A stretch of 64,000 nucleotides of DNA, taken from NCBI RefSeq assembly GCF_043641665.1, contig NC_092182.1:24160741-24224740 (forward strand), read 5' to 3'. The position numbers and the translations under genes were made by a program. The notes under the pieces are model-generated. The model did not search any database. It saw only the letters and a program-made list of their open reading frames with translations, and was not told the DNA's origin. The stretch comes from Enoplosus armatus. Lineage: Eukaryota; Chordata; Actinopteri; Centrarchiformes; Enoplosidae. Shown in pieces: positions 33,142 through 45,009 of this stretch. How positions within the stretch are numbered: the first letter of the stretch is position 1; each line of letters opens with the position of its first letter.

Positions 33142-36100
33142 ATGAGGTATGTCTGCACAGCGTAGTCCACAGGGGAGACCTGAGCTTTTTGGCTGGTTCT
33201 ACAGCAAATACAGCACTGAAACTGATGATTAACAGTATCTTCACTGTGTCAGGTACAGAGGAGCTCAGATCTGTCTCTGGGCTCATGGCTCGTGCTCCCT
33301 GTCCCGTCTCTCCCTGCCTGGATCTCTGCCTGGCAAATTCGCTCTGGCCCGAACCTACAGTGCTCACCATCAGCCCGGCCCCCCCCCACCCACTAACCCC
33401 ACCCCTCCTGATGAAAAGAGCGGAGCCGAGGTGGTGAAGGAGCGTGCCCTGGTGGCCTTACAGGTACAGGAAACTTTGCAACTTTGCAGACCAAATGAAA
33501 TCACGGCCGTATTTTTTACCCTTTTTCTCCCTCCCCCAGCATGCAGGTGAGTTGGGGCGGCAGTGGGGTCAGAGGTCGGCTCAGACGGCCTCCACCTCAG
33601 TCAACTATTGGTGGGAGAGATACGAAGAGTTTGTTGGGCTCAGCGAGGTCCGCGTGGCCCAGACCAAGGTCACTGAGGTCAGTAGACAGTAAAAAGCACC
33701 TCAACTTCCAAGTTTAGTTGAGCCACGCTGATATAAATGAGAAACATCTCTCAGTATAACACAATACATTTTAACAGAACCACAAACTAAAATTCTCTAA
33801 AACATTCACACTAAAAACAGAGCATCATAACCTTCAGGAGGGATTTGTTGCTGGAATTAGTTTCAAGCCTGATTCGGACTAGATTTATATTTCTCCAAGA
33901 AATGTGAGATTATTTTAATGCAACAACCAGACCTCTGTAGCCCGCTCCTCATCTATGCTTGAGGCTAGCGGCTCCAGGCTACATTAGCTGCTACTAGCAT
34001 AACACACCGACTCTCGGACTCAACTGTTGGCTATTGAGTTGCATCATGGGTAATGTGGGTAGACGCTAGGTTTTGACAAGATTTTGGGTTGTTGTAATGT
34101 CATGTACGGATAATTCTGTCTTGGCTGACTGACTTAACCTAAACCTAAACTGATTTTATCCTTTTATTTCTTTTTTACTGTAAAAGCAAAGCTTCAGAAA
34201 GAACCATTAGAGTAGTTTGCAACTGTCTGTTTAAAAAAGTAAATTACCAGTAAATATTTTAATAACATTAATATCGTCAGTAATGTAACATTAGATAATT
34301 TGATAAGCCAAATGATGGCAAATGATGTATACTGAGACAGATCCTGAGTCTCAGACATGTGTATTTCTTCCAGGCCGAGGCAGCGTTCATGGTGGCCAGA
34401 GGGATGGTGCGGGAGGCTCATGCCAGCCTGGAGGCCCTGCAGGGCAGGCTGAAGGAGGTCAGAGACCGGCTTGACAGAGTCTCCAGGGAGGAGGCTCACT
34501 ACCTGGAGCTGGCTACGCAGGAGCACAAACTGCTGCAGGTTAGCTGATTCAATTGGAAATGTGCATAATAGGTGGAGATTAAAAGGAGAAAAGCCCTGCC
34601 AGAAAGTGCAGCTAAATGCTGCAAAATTACAGACAAGTCCACAAGCAGGTAACATGTTTAGTACTAAAACATGCCATAATATCGCAACCACCCCTCTCAA
34701 GTTGATTCCTTGTTTTAAAAAAACTAATAAATGGCATCAACACTTACGTATGCATGGAAATAACACTGAAAATAAAGACCTGTATACTCTTCAACCTCCT
34801 GTTACTTAGAGCTACCAGAGCTTCACGATGATCGACAGAAGTCCAGTCAGATCTCTGAGGAAATGCCAGCTGCAAAACAAACACAAAAGTGCACAGAAAT
34901 GATCTACTGTATTCCTGCAGCATTAATTATGGAGGTACAACTGACTAACTCTTGAAACTGAAGACATATGGCAGTTTTGTGTGTAGTTATAAAACTAAAA
35001 GATATGTTACTGGCATAAACAGTAAACGTGGTCTGTTGTGAATATATGTAGATTGGCCTGAGCAGGTTATAATGATATTATAGGAAATATACTTATTAGT
35101 CCAGTCCGAGGGATCTGCTCAGTAATGTAACTGTTTATGGAAAAACAGATCCGATGAAATTAATTCATAATGAACCACCCTCGTGCTCTCTCCTGACCGC
35201 AGGAGGAGCGCCGTCTCCGGACGGCGTACGAGAACGCAGAGGGTTCGGAGAGGGAGAAGTTCGCCTTGTTCTCAGCGGGCGTCAGGGAGAGCCACGAGAA
35301 GGAGAGGACGAGAGCGGAACGCACCAAGAACTGGTCCATCATCGGCTCGGTGCTCGGGGCCCTGATCGGGGTCATGGGATCAACCTACATCAACCGCGTC
35401 CGCCTGCAGGTGAGGAGGGATGATGACAGCAGGTGGATTAATTTACTTACTGTTTTAGCACTAATTGTAACATTTTGAACTACAATACTGAGAAAAAATG
35501 TCTTGTGTGATGCAGGTTCATCTGGGAGATTGTTCTCATTTATTGACTCTTTGACAAGAATTGGAATCGGTCCGCCACTTTCATGTTCCACTCAGGATCA
35601 ATTATTATCAATTTTCATGCAGCACCATCATCACGTCGAAATTTTAAGTTGTCCAATACTGTTTTATGATTAAATACCTGCAAAACCAGTGACATCACCA
35701 TCAGCCTCAGCTGTACTCATTAGCAAATGTTAGCATGCCAACACTCTGAACTAAGATGGTGAATATAAACGTTATGCCTGCTAAACATCAACATGTTAGC
35801 TTGCTGACACTAGGATTAGTTCAAAGCACCACTGCGCCTCACAGAGCTGCTAGTGTGGCTGTAGACTCTGAATTTTGTCTGTTAACTACAAATCACACAA
35901 ACTGTGCATTTATCTTTGTTTCAGCTGATACACCTTCACCTCTCTCATTTGTAGGAGCTGAGGACTCTGCTGCTGGAGGCCCAGAAGGGTCCAGAGAGCC
36001 TGCAGGAAGCCCTCAGAGTCCAGGCTGGAAACCATCGCTCCCAGCAGGACGAGCTCCGCACGCTCATCGACAGCCTCAGGGTCGCTCTGAATGAAGCCTT

Positions 36101-36536
36101 CACACAGAGGAACAGTGTCCTTCAGGACAAGGGAGGTCCGACCCCAGACTCACCCAAGGTGCCTCTTTCAGCCTTAAAAGACCTCCACATCGGCAGCCAA
36201 CGGACCGAGTCCCTCCTGGAGTCCCTCCCGCCACAACTGGAACAACTGGAGCAGGGACTTGGTAGAGTTGAGGGTGAATTGTCAGTGGTGAGGAGGCTGC
36301 TGGAGACTAGACCACAGGCTGAAACTCAGGCTGCTCAGCTGCAGGTAGCAACACCAGAGAGACCAGAGAGAGGGGACCAGTGGGAGTCTGAGGCGGTGGT
36401 GAGGCGTCTGGAGGAGACCCAGAGGACGCTGGGAGAACGAATCAGGACCAACACTCTTTATAACGCTGTGTTTACCTACACAGCCACAGCCATCACTGTC
36501 TCTGCTGTCTACCTGCTGCTCAGAGGAACTGGTTAA
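33142..36536 (+). CDS. ccdc51: Coiled-coil domain-containing 51 (MITOK), 435 aa
   Basis: The human orthologue is described as the pore subunit of the mitochondrial ATP-sensitive potassium channel, in the inner membrane. Exons: 33142-33146, 33253-33463, 33540-33677, 34374-34538, 35203-35409, 35955-36536 (1308 bases, in frame). Residues 1-60 are an arginine-rich presequence with few acids ([19 protein letters not shown]), fitting mitochondrial import. [18 protein letters not shown] starts the conserved core. A long coiled coil follows ([32 protein letters not shown]), then a first membrane segment at about 217-236 ([18 protein letters not shown]), a second coiled-coil region, and a C-terminal membrane segment at about 413-432 ([19 protein letters not shown]). 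The start codon sits 5 bases before a donor, so exon 1 codes for only Met and part of Arg; it is the first ATG of its exon. Confidence 0.95.
35700..35880. repeat. Family C repeat, partial, in ccdc51 intron
   Basis: 'agcaaatgttagcatgccaa', 'catgttagcttgctgacact' and 'cacagagctgctagtgtggc' are blocks of the family C repeat. Confidence 0.55.
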
Positions 36537-36539
36537 ACA

Positions 36540-38675
36540 TGATACCTCCAGTTTGAATATGTTCACATGCACTGGAACACTATCAGTCACTGGGAGTAAT
36601 CATCTGAATTAATTATGTCAGAAGTCTCTGTCATAACTGGTTACAGGTGTTGATTTGGGCTCATTTACTGCTGCTGTTTTCTGCATTGATTGCTTCTAAA
36701 TATTTTTAATTCTGTGATCTCAAGACAACATGTTAACTAACAGGAGTTTGGTCCTAATTCAACTGCTACAATTCAGCAGTCTTAGTATTTGTCATTTCTT
36801 GTCCATAATTGTAACTTTAATTTTTTTTTCTTCTAAATTGTGGAACTACAGTTCAGCATAGACACCCAAGATCACGTCTTCAGATTGCTTGTTTCATCCA
36901 TCCAACATTGCTGGATTAACCACCTAGGGGCCCCCAGGGGCAAACAAGAGCTGTGGGCCCCTATTTATCACCCTATTTGTGATCGTTTGGTAAAAGACAG
37001 AACCCTCTCAAAGACACAATGATGCAGGACACCCTCAGGAGAAAAGAAATTTAATATGGAGCCTTTGGTGCTCCAGTAATCCAGCTCCTGCTGACCAAAA
37101 ATATGCGAAATATTTAATTATCTTCAATTCAGTTCATAATATAGAACAGCAGCAAATCCTCACAGTTGAGAAGCTGGAACCAGAGAATGTTTCTGTCTTG
37201 ATAAATTACTTCAATGAACATCCAATTGTTTTCGCATCTCAGAAACCTCTGTGTTTATTATTTCTGAGCTTCTAATTTCAGAACAAATACGTTTTTCTAC
37301 ACTGCTGAATCTGGAGAGCAGCATTGCGCTTTGTTCACTCTGTACTGCTGCTCGGAGACACTGAAAGACACATTAATTTTTACAAGAATTAAACAATGTC
37401 ATGATTATTTACCTAACAATCGCTTCCAAATCAGCACCCATTGCCAAACCACCCACCCGACAGCCAAAACATCGAATCTGGAGAGGATTGAGACATAATT
37501 CAGGTTATCTAAATGAAACATGAGGGTTTAACAGATGTAATTGATGGGAATATGTGGCCAAGTTAGTCCAGTGCCAAGTGAGGTTTTAACTTTGGCCACT
37601 TGATGCATCCACCTCTGGGATTCATAAACACTCTGCTGACGCATTGGAGTTGTACTTGGTTTTTGTTGCCAGACATTTAAGAAGAAACCCTGATATGTTA
37701 TTTTAGATTCGGTTGATTATCTTCACCAGGTAATTTAGATTAAAAAAAAATGAAATTGTGCATAAGATCAGTATAAACACCTGAAGGAGCAATAATAATA
37801 ATATGATAAATAATAATAAACGCACTGTGACTTTTCATTAAGAAAACATTGTCATGTGAATAACAAAATGCTGAAATAAAATTGACCAATTCAAATGTCT
37901 ATAAGTCCTCTTACAAAGCTCTGAGATGGCCTTTACTTGCCTTTAATCACTGCTGTCTTCACTGTTCTTTCAATGAAATATAAATGAATTCCAAACTACG
38001 TGAGAAAATGTAGAAGAATGTTAATGGAGTTTTGCAGATTCGGTCCCCTGCAGTGGAATTCCTTTTTAATCTCCTTCAGTACTTGAACGTGTTGTTGTGT
38101 GTTTTCATGTTGTTGACTGTGTGCACTGAGCTGGACGATGATCGTTGTGTATTTAACTGTTTGCTGAAGGACTGAGTTGAATGACTTGTATAAAAACTGG
38201 CCAGCCAAATCTCTGTCTAATTTATTAGAAAGACTTTTTTACACATGCTCAATGTGTTTGTTATTATACATGATAGCAAATTTTGGGGCAGCAACTATCG
38301 TTTATTTTCATTATCAATTAATCTGCTGAATACTTTGCTGAAGATATTCAGCCTACTGTCATGTAAGACAAGGAAAACAGGTAATCTTCACATTTGAGAG
38401 GCCGGAACCAGCAAGCTTTTGGCATTTTTTACATGAAAAATGATTAATCGATCGTCGTCAGATTTGTTGCAGATGAGCAACTGTGTAAGTTCCTGCAGCA
38501 ACCAGTAGGGGGCACCAGCTGAATATGTGACAGAAGGTGCAACCTGCTGCCTGAGATGATTTAATTTTCTCTCACCTTCATCTTAATCAGTCTGCTGCTC
38601 GCTCTTCGCTCTTCTGTCTCTTTGCAAAAGTCAGGACAAGACAGCTCTGTGTATGTCTCTACTTTTCTCTGTATA
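36540..38675. other. Intergenic, ccdc51 3' side
   Basis: The ccdc51 3' UTR runs into this region; the poly(A) site is not fixed. Near 36890-36970 'ctggattaaccacctagggg' and 'tgtgggcccct' look like a dispersed fish repeat. Otherwise AT-rich with no gene seen. Confidence 0.45.
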
Positions 38676-38679
38676 TATA

Positions 38680-39320
38680 CACACAATGCTAAAAGTATTA
38701 GGACACAACACACTGTACTCACGTGTACTTTTTTAATTAATGCTACAACATAATTCTATAAGATATGACAAGATCAAGCTGCACAAGGACAGAAGTATAG
38801 ATAAATAAAAAAAAGTAAGAACAAATATAAGTATATCAAAACTAAGAATAGAAGTAAAACTAAAACTATACAAGAGCAATTAAAGTCAAAAGTATAGTAC
38901 AGCAATATAGTATTGAATATAATATAGTCTGATAATTAGTAAATATAGAGTCCTGAGGGTCTGGCACACTGAGGACACTATATTTATTATTTATTATATT
39001 TATCATATATCCAGCTTTGTCTCCGTGCACAAAACCAGCTCCATAATGAAATGATGTTCCCAGTTTCATGTGGAAGAACTTAACTGGTCTGCACGGAGGC
39101 CTGACCTCAACCCCATCCGACACCTGGGATGAGCCGGAACGCCGAATGTAAGCCAGACCACATCGCCCAACATCACCAACATCTAACATCTCGTGGGGAA
39201 AAACCTCAAAGCAGAAGAGTGGAGGCTGTCACAGCAGCAGATTCATGCTCATGATTTTGAAATCATATGTTCAACATTTTGGCTGCTCAGGTGTCCACAT
39301 ACTTTTGGCTTTTTGTAGTG
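38680..39320 (+). mobile_element. Internally deleted Tc1-like element
   Basis: The right part reads a broken transposase end ('aacttaactggtctgcacgg', 'cctgacctcaaccccatccg', equivalent to LDWPAQSPDLNPI). It finishes in a Tc1 terminal repeat (ccacatacttttggc, tttttgtagtg). The left end near 38680 shows the inverted counterpart (tgctaaaagtattaggacac). The N-terminal two thirds are missing or replaced by AT-rich sequence. Non-autonomous. Confidence 0.6.
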
Positions 39321-39422
39321 AATGTATCTGGTCTCTCTCCAGTGTTCCTCTATCCTGGTAAATCCACTGCAGCAGGTGTTTGGTCTTTACTTAGCACAAT
39401 GACTGACTGACGGCTATGAAAC

Positions 39423-39424
<2 letters not shown>

Positions 39425-39462
<38 letters not shown>
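39425..39462. repeat. (CA)n microsatellite
   Basis: A pure CA run of 38 bases. Confidence 0.97.
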
Positions 39463-39464
<2 letters not shown>

Positions 39465-39469
39465 CTCTA

Positions 39470-41285
39470 CATTCTGAACTATTGGCTGATTGTGATGTTG
39501 GTGATCTGGAAACCCTATTCTTTTATTAAGCTCTTTACGGCTGAATAAACAGTCTGGGCAGGAAAAGATTACGTGGAGGAAAAAGCTCACCAACGAGGCT
39601 GGAACACACCAACACCAGCACACTAACATCCATATGATCGCAGCAGAGAAATGTTGGTCACTGCTCGTACGCTGATATGCATGAATCTGGATTAAATATT
39701 TGTATTTGGGAGCTACAGGGAATTTGGACGTGCAGTCTCTGGCCAGATTACAGTTAAAACATACACACGACGACATACAACACTGAACAAGCAGGACGGG
39801 ACACATAATACTCAATTATACTGTTTCATCCAGTGCAGGTATGTGGAGCTTCTCAGTTTAAAGGGGGAACTCCACCGATTTGACACATAAAAGTCTAGTG
39901 CTGCTGCATAATGTGATACACGTTGTGTTTGTGGCTCCTGAATATAAATTTAAGATAAATGGAGTCAGCATCGGTTGGGGCTGAAGAGTTTGAGAATGCA
40001 AAGTGTGGAGTTATAAAAGAAGTGATCTTATCAGGCACCTGCAGCTCGCTCCTCGTCTCTGCTTGAGGCCCGAGGCTACATTAGCCGCTGCCAGCATGAA
40101 ACACACCCAAATCTCCCACCCAACTGTTGGCAGTCAAGTTGATCAGGGGTAATGTAATGCATGTTTTGACAAGGAATACCAATGTGTGGAATAAAAAAGC
40201 TTCTGCTGCATACATTTTGAGACCTTTCCATCGTGAATCCTTCAATGATAAAGGGGTGCATTGCTAAGTATTTGTTTTAAAGGTGTCAGTATGCTTCAAA
40301 CTACTCGCTGGATCGTCTAACTGTCTGCAACCAACTTACCCACGTCTGTGATACTGGTGCCAGTATCAGCTTGTGTTTTAACTTTGAACTAATCTGACAA
40401 CCACACCCACTTTATGCAGTGATTTGTACAGGAAAGTCAGTCAGAAGACGGTACAAGTACCTCAAAAAAAGTACAGTACTTGAGTAAATGTGCTTAGCAA
40501 CTTTCCACCACTGATTTCAAGCACACTGAAACCAAACCTTAACAATACCATTACAACTACATGTCTAACCCTAAATTTAACCTAAACCTAATTCTAACCT
40601 GAGCCCTCAAACAGCCCTTTAAACAGGTGACGAGCAAACAAAATGTCCGCTCTTTCAAGGCCTAAAACTCAAAGTACACACAGTACACACACACACACAC
40701 ACACGTTTACACCTCTGTGTTGTGAAGTGAATAACCTGGTTACCATTGTCATGTGATGAACCTGAAGTCCTCCAGGTAAACATTGTTTTGGTCATGTGAT
40801 GAATTAGTGTCACTCAGTCTGGAAACCCATTTCCACCAGGAGAAAAGTAAATTAAGTGTATAGAATTACAGAAATGAATACAAATAAAGACGCTGTTGGA
40901 CAAAACTATGATTCGTACATTTGTCAGCACCGTTTACTCGGGGGAAATCAATTTAGTAATGAAGAAACTTCTCGGGGACACGAGTTCATGGGTTCTAACA
41001 GCTGCTGTCTCTAACAATGTCGGAGCTCACTGAAGTTACCTTTAAAAGGAACTTTTGAGTTTTGTTGTCTGAACTTTTCACGACGCTGAAATCCTGAAAA
41101 TCCAGTCATTAACCATTGGACCCGTGTACTCGACTTCTCACCTCGAAACTACGACCTCACATTTTTCTTTGAGGGCGGCAACAGTCTTGTCATTCTTTTA
41201 CGTCTCCTGTTTGGGAGCTTTAGATACAGACAGGTGGATCGGTGTTTCAATATTGTTGAGGTGATAGGCAGTCAGCGCGCTCCAG
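39470..41285. other. Intergenic, nothing recognised
   Basis: No gene. A short family B tail ('cagtacttgagtaaatgtgc', 'actttccaccactgattt') is at about 40470-40520. Confidence 0.4.
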
Positions 41286-41289
41286 TGTT

Positions 41290-41545
41290 GTCTGAGCATG
41301 TTTAAAGGGTGTTCCACCCCGGAAGGGTTTTCTCTGGTTTCTTCCCACAAGCCGAAAACATGCGGGTTAGTATAAATGGCGTCTCTAATTATGTGAGAGT
41401 GTGAAAGGTTGTCTGTCTCAGTGTGTCAGCCCCGTGAGTGACTGATGACCTGTCAATCACAGGGTCGTGACCCGCCTCTCGCCCCAGCGTCACCTGGGAT
41501 TGGCTCAAGCCCTCCACAACCCTCTAATAAAGGTATAGCTAATGG
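41290..41545 (+). repeat. Retrotransposon tail-type repeat (teleost LINE/SINE 3' region)
   Basis: 'gtttcttcccacaagccgaaaacatgc', split here as 'gtttcttcccacaagcc' and 'gaaaacatgcgggtta', is followed by 'gtctgtctcagtgtgtcag', 'gacccgcctctcgcccc' and 'tgggattggctcaagccc'. It ends near 'aatgggtgga'. This is the order of a very common fish retroelement tail that ends in a TGGA microsatellite. Confidence 0.55.
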
Positions 41546-41549
41546 GTGG

Positions 41550-42667
41550 AAGTTATCACATACACGAATACATTGCTTTGCAACCCTGACAGTCATGTCA
41601 TCGAGCTAAAAACTAAAGGAAAGGAGAAAGAAGCAGGAGAAGGGAGGTGAAAGGAGGAGAGGAGCAGAGAGACAGAGAGACAGCGAGACAGAGGGGCAGA
41701 TGGGGGGAGGAGGAGAGGCAGTCAGCACGCCGCCTCACATGACATGACAGTGGTATCCAGGTCACCCACTGCACTACACTGTGCTATGCAGTTTTTGCCA
41801 CTGTTTCACTCTGCCCAGCAAGAGGGGCTACAGCCACCCCAGCACTCCCCCTTCCCTTGCTAATGATGCATTGTGGGTTATTTTCCCTTAAGCTAAGACT
41901 TACAGAAAGTGTGCAGAAAGGTCAAAATCAGCCCTAAAACACACGCTGAGTGATTTCAAGGTGATGTCAAGGTCTCTGTTTGTGTGTCAGGACACGGGAA
42001 TTTGGGTCAGCGTGCTTTTTTATTGCTTTTTAAATGATTCAGCAGCTGAGTGTCAAATTTAAAAAAAAGTCCTTTAATGCACCGGCAGTGTCTTTTAACT
42101 GCAGTGCCATTTACAAACAAATTAATTATTAAACATAAAATTATACCGTGTGTTCAAATTCTGTTTATATGACTTTATGTAATATATCATATATTACTGT
42201 ACATATAGTCTATGATTTCAGAAAATGATCTAACTAACAACAACATGGTGGAAATGTTTTAGCCCTCGATTGTAAAAACGTTGAAACTTTGACTCTTATT
42301 GTCTTGTTATCTGTGAGGATCAAAATAAGCCATTAACACCGTTCGCTGAGGAAAAGTTTAAGACGCTGTAAATACAAACAACATGTGTTGGTCATGTTGT
42401 TTTAAACCTTTATCTGTATCAGGTCTGTCTTCTTTAAGAGCTACTTTTTTTTTCTGTGTGGGGGTTTGAACTGGTGACTTTTTGGTTACAAGCGTGTTTC
42501 TTTGAACTTCAGGTTTCCATCGATGTTCAATTCGGTAACTTCACATTGTTCAAAAACTCACTTTATCGATTTCTGTGACTTTATTACAGGATGTAACTTC
42601 TGTCATGTGATGTTATTTACTGCCAGATAAGTGGACCTGACTAACATGCATGTCATGCAAACACAAT

Positions 42668-42670
<3 letters not shown>
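41550..42670. other. Intergenic, nothing recognised
   Basis: A GA-rich patch lies at about 41610-41720. No gene. Confidence 0.4.

Positions 42671-42671
<1 letters not shown>

Positions 42672-42701
<30 letters not shown>
42672..42701. repeat. (AC)n microsatellite
   Basis: A pure run of 30 bases. Confidence 0.95.
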
Positions 42702-42702
<1 letters not shown>

Positions 42703-43491
42703 AGTTTATTATAAAGGCTCATTCATCTGCAGCCAGCAGCAGATTTTATTATTAGCTGGTACATTTCCGAAGCTGTTTGAACTTTTTTTCTTTTTTCACA
42801 GTTTGAAAGCTTCTGAACCAATATTGAACTTCTTGAACGTCTCTTTTGCCGCCTCTGATATACATTTCTTCTTCTTCTTTTTTTTGTTTTTTTACATCTG
42901 CTGCAGAAGATTGATTGTCAGTCAGAAAGACAATGTATGAGTATCAATGTCTAACGACAATCAGCGATCTGCAGTTGACATAAAAATAAAACCATTTTTT
43001 TATTTAAATCTGTGCTAATCAATATTTTAGCCAAGCTGGAGAAAGAAACGCTATCATTATATCATCAATATATCTCTTTATCTCAAGAACAATTGGATGG
43101 ATTGCCTCGACATTTGGTACAAAACAAAGATACATTCTAATCACTTTGGTGATCAATTAACTCTTCCTCTAGCGCCATGATCATTTTGTTTCCTTAAATT
43201 AGACATTTAAATTTTACGAAAACTTCATCAAAACTTTGTGTACTCAAAGACAAATTCTCTTATTTAACGAGAAAACATGGCGCTGTGTCTGCTGGTCCTT
43301 ACTGACCCCATAATTCCCCCCTGAAGCCGTCCAGAACAGAATAAAATGTGAGGTCTAATTCTGCAGGAACGTTCCTACAAAGAGGCTTTAATACTGAGGG
43401 AAACTGACCCACAGGAAGTTTCAGTCCGTGTTCTGTGAGAGGCAGCGAAGAGGCCATGAATAAGATCTTTTAAGTTTATGTATGTTCTTCT

Positions 43492-43493
<2 letters not shown>

Positions 43494-43531
<38 letters not shown>
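43494..43531. repeat. (AT)n microsatellite
   Basis: A pure AT run of 38 bases, self-complementary. Confidence 0.97.
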
Positions 43532-43535
<4 letters not shown>

Positions 43536-43772
43536 AATAAAACTTTGGAGCAAAAGAAATCCACTTAAAGGACGGAGCAGATTCACAATTGGAAAGACTG
43601 CAGAAAGGCAGGTGAATTCTGTTTTATTCAAGTTAGTTTGAGCTCTGTTGGAGTTCTGGGGTTAACAAGTTCAGCAGACGGAGGGATTAGAGAGGTAGCC
43701 TGTGTGTGTGTGTGTGACCTGTGGAGGTCAGGGTCACAGGGTCAAACATGCGCGGGAGCGTGTCTAGACATG

Positions 43773-43775
<3 letters not shown>

Positions 43776-43809
<34 letters not shown>
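43776..43809. repeat. (GT)n microsatellite
   Basis: A pure run of 34 bases; a shorter one lies at 43698. Confidence 0.95.
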
Positions 43810-43816
<7 letters not shown>

Positions 43817-44109
43817 TCTTTGTGAGAACCAGTCTGAGTTGTGAATGAAGACATTTTATCTGGTTGTCACTTCTTCATTTGAAGGTTTTAGGCTGCGTTC
43901 AGAACAACTTTAGCTCTATGAAAAAAACGCAAAAAAAAAAAGTTAAAACTTGCTCAACTTTTGCTGCAACGTGACGTCATCTGACAAGGGGCTTCGTTTC
44001 CCAGTCAAACACATGACAGAGCACATTCCTGGTAGATGACTTCGTAACATGAACTCTATTTCTACTGTTTACCGCGTGATAATCATGATGAAAGATAACA
44101 TTCCCGTGG

Positions 44110-44487
44110 GAGACTCATTCCTCCCAAATGTACAACAGAGCGCCACAGGAAATCATTCCTGCCTGTGGCCATCAGACTGTTCAACTCCTCCCTCTGAGTG
44201 TCGACACTCAGGAAGAGACTGGAAATCTGGACCTATTTCACCTGCCATATACTACCTCATTATTTATTCTTTAAATGTTTCAGTGCAATACATATATATA
44301 TATACACATACATATACATTGTTATTGTGTATTTTTTTTACTGTTATTTTTCACTTAAATACTGTAAATGTGTATATTTAGCTCTAAATTTATGCTACTT
44401 TCTACTCTTGAATGGGAGCACCAGTACTGTACAATTTCCCCCCGGGGATCAATAAAGTATTTCTGATTCTGATTCTGATTCCAGAGC
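44110..44487 (+). mobile_element. 3' end of a non-LTR retrotransposon (L2/Rex1-like)
   Basis: One frame reads SFLPVAIRLFNSSL, the C-terminal end of LINE ORF2 proteins. A noncoding tail follows, ending in 'caataaagtatttctgattc' and a 'tgattctgattctgattcc' terminal microsatellite. It is 5' truncated. Confidence 0.7.
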
Positions 44488-44582
44488 TGTAAAATCCTGT
44501 GAGTGCCTGATAATCCTTTAAACAATAATCTGTTACTTAAACTGGACTTCCTGGATTGTATTTTAGACCTGGTTTTAGTGTC

Positions 44583-45001
44583 AAAGGAATAGTTGGACAT
44601 TTTTGTAAATACTCTTTTTATCCTTCTGGCAGGGAGTTAGATGAGAAGATCGATTCCTCTCTCATGTCTTTACAGTAAATATAAAACTACCACGAGCAGC
44701 CGGGTAGCTTAGCTTAGCATAAAGATGTAAAGACCTGCCTCTGAGCAGGAAGGAAGTCCGGGAAGTTACCGGTCCCAGCCAAGAAATAGTCAGGCACAGA
44801 TTAGATTAAACCACCTGGGTATGAAGTGGTAATTAGTGATCTTTTGAGGAGTTGGTAGGCGGATTCTGTGACCATTTGACAAAGCTAGGCTAAGCTAAGC
44901 TAAGCTAACCAGCTGCTGACTGCTTCATATTTAGTGGAGAGATCTGACGATCTTCTCGTCAAACTCTCTGTAACAAAAGCAAATGTTAAACTATTCCTTT
45001 A
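44583..45001. mobile_element. Near full-length family A palindromic MITE
   Basis: The left end 'caaaggaatagttggacatt' and right end 'aatgttaaactattccttta' are inverted copies. Inward the arms continue as 'agatgagaagatcgattcct' against 'gatcttctcgtcaaact', and 'ttagcttagcataaag' against 'aggctaagctaagctaac'. About 420 bp with no coding capacity. Confidence 0.75.
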
Positions 45002-45009
45002 TGGTAAGA

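Noticed and set aside
33189..33437. Plus-strand frame beginning [12 protein letters not shown]
   Set aside because: It covers the ccdc51 presequence exon in the wrong frame; the frame continuous with the conserved WWERYEEF exon is a different one.
34194..34700. 168-codon open frame on the minus strand
   Set aside because: It lies antisense to a ccdc51 exon and its flanking introns, has no recognisable domain, and the sense exon is firmly identified.
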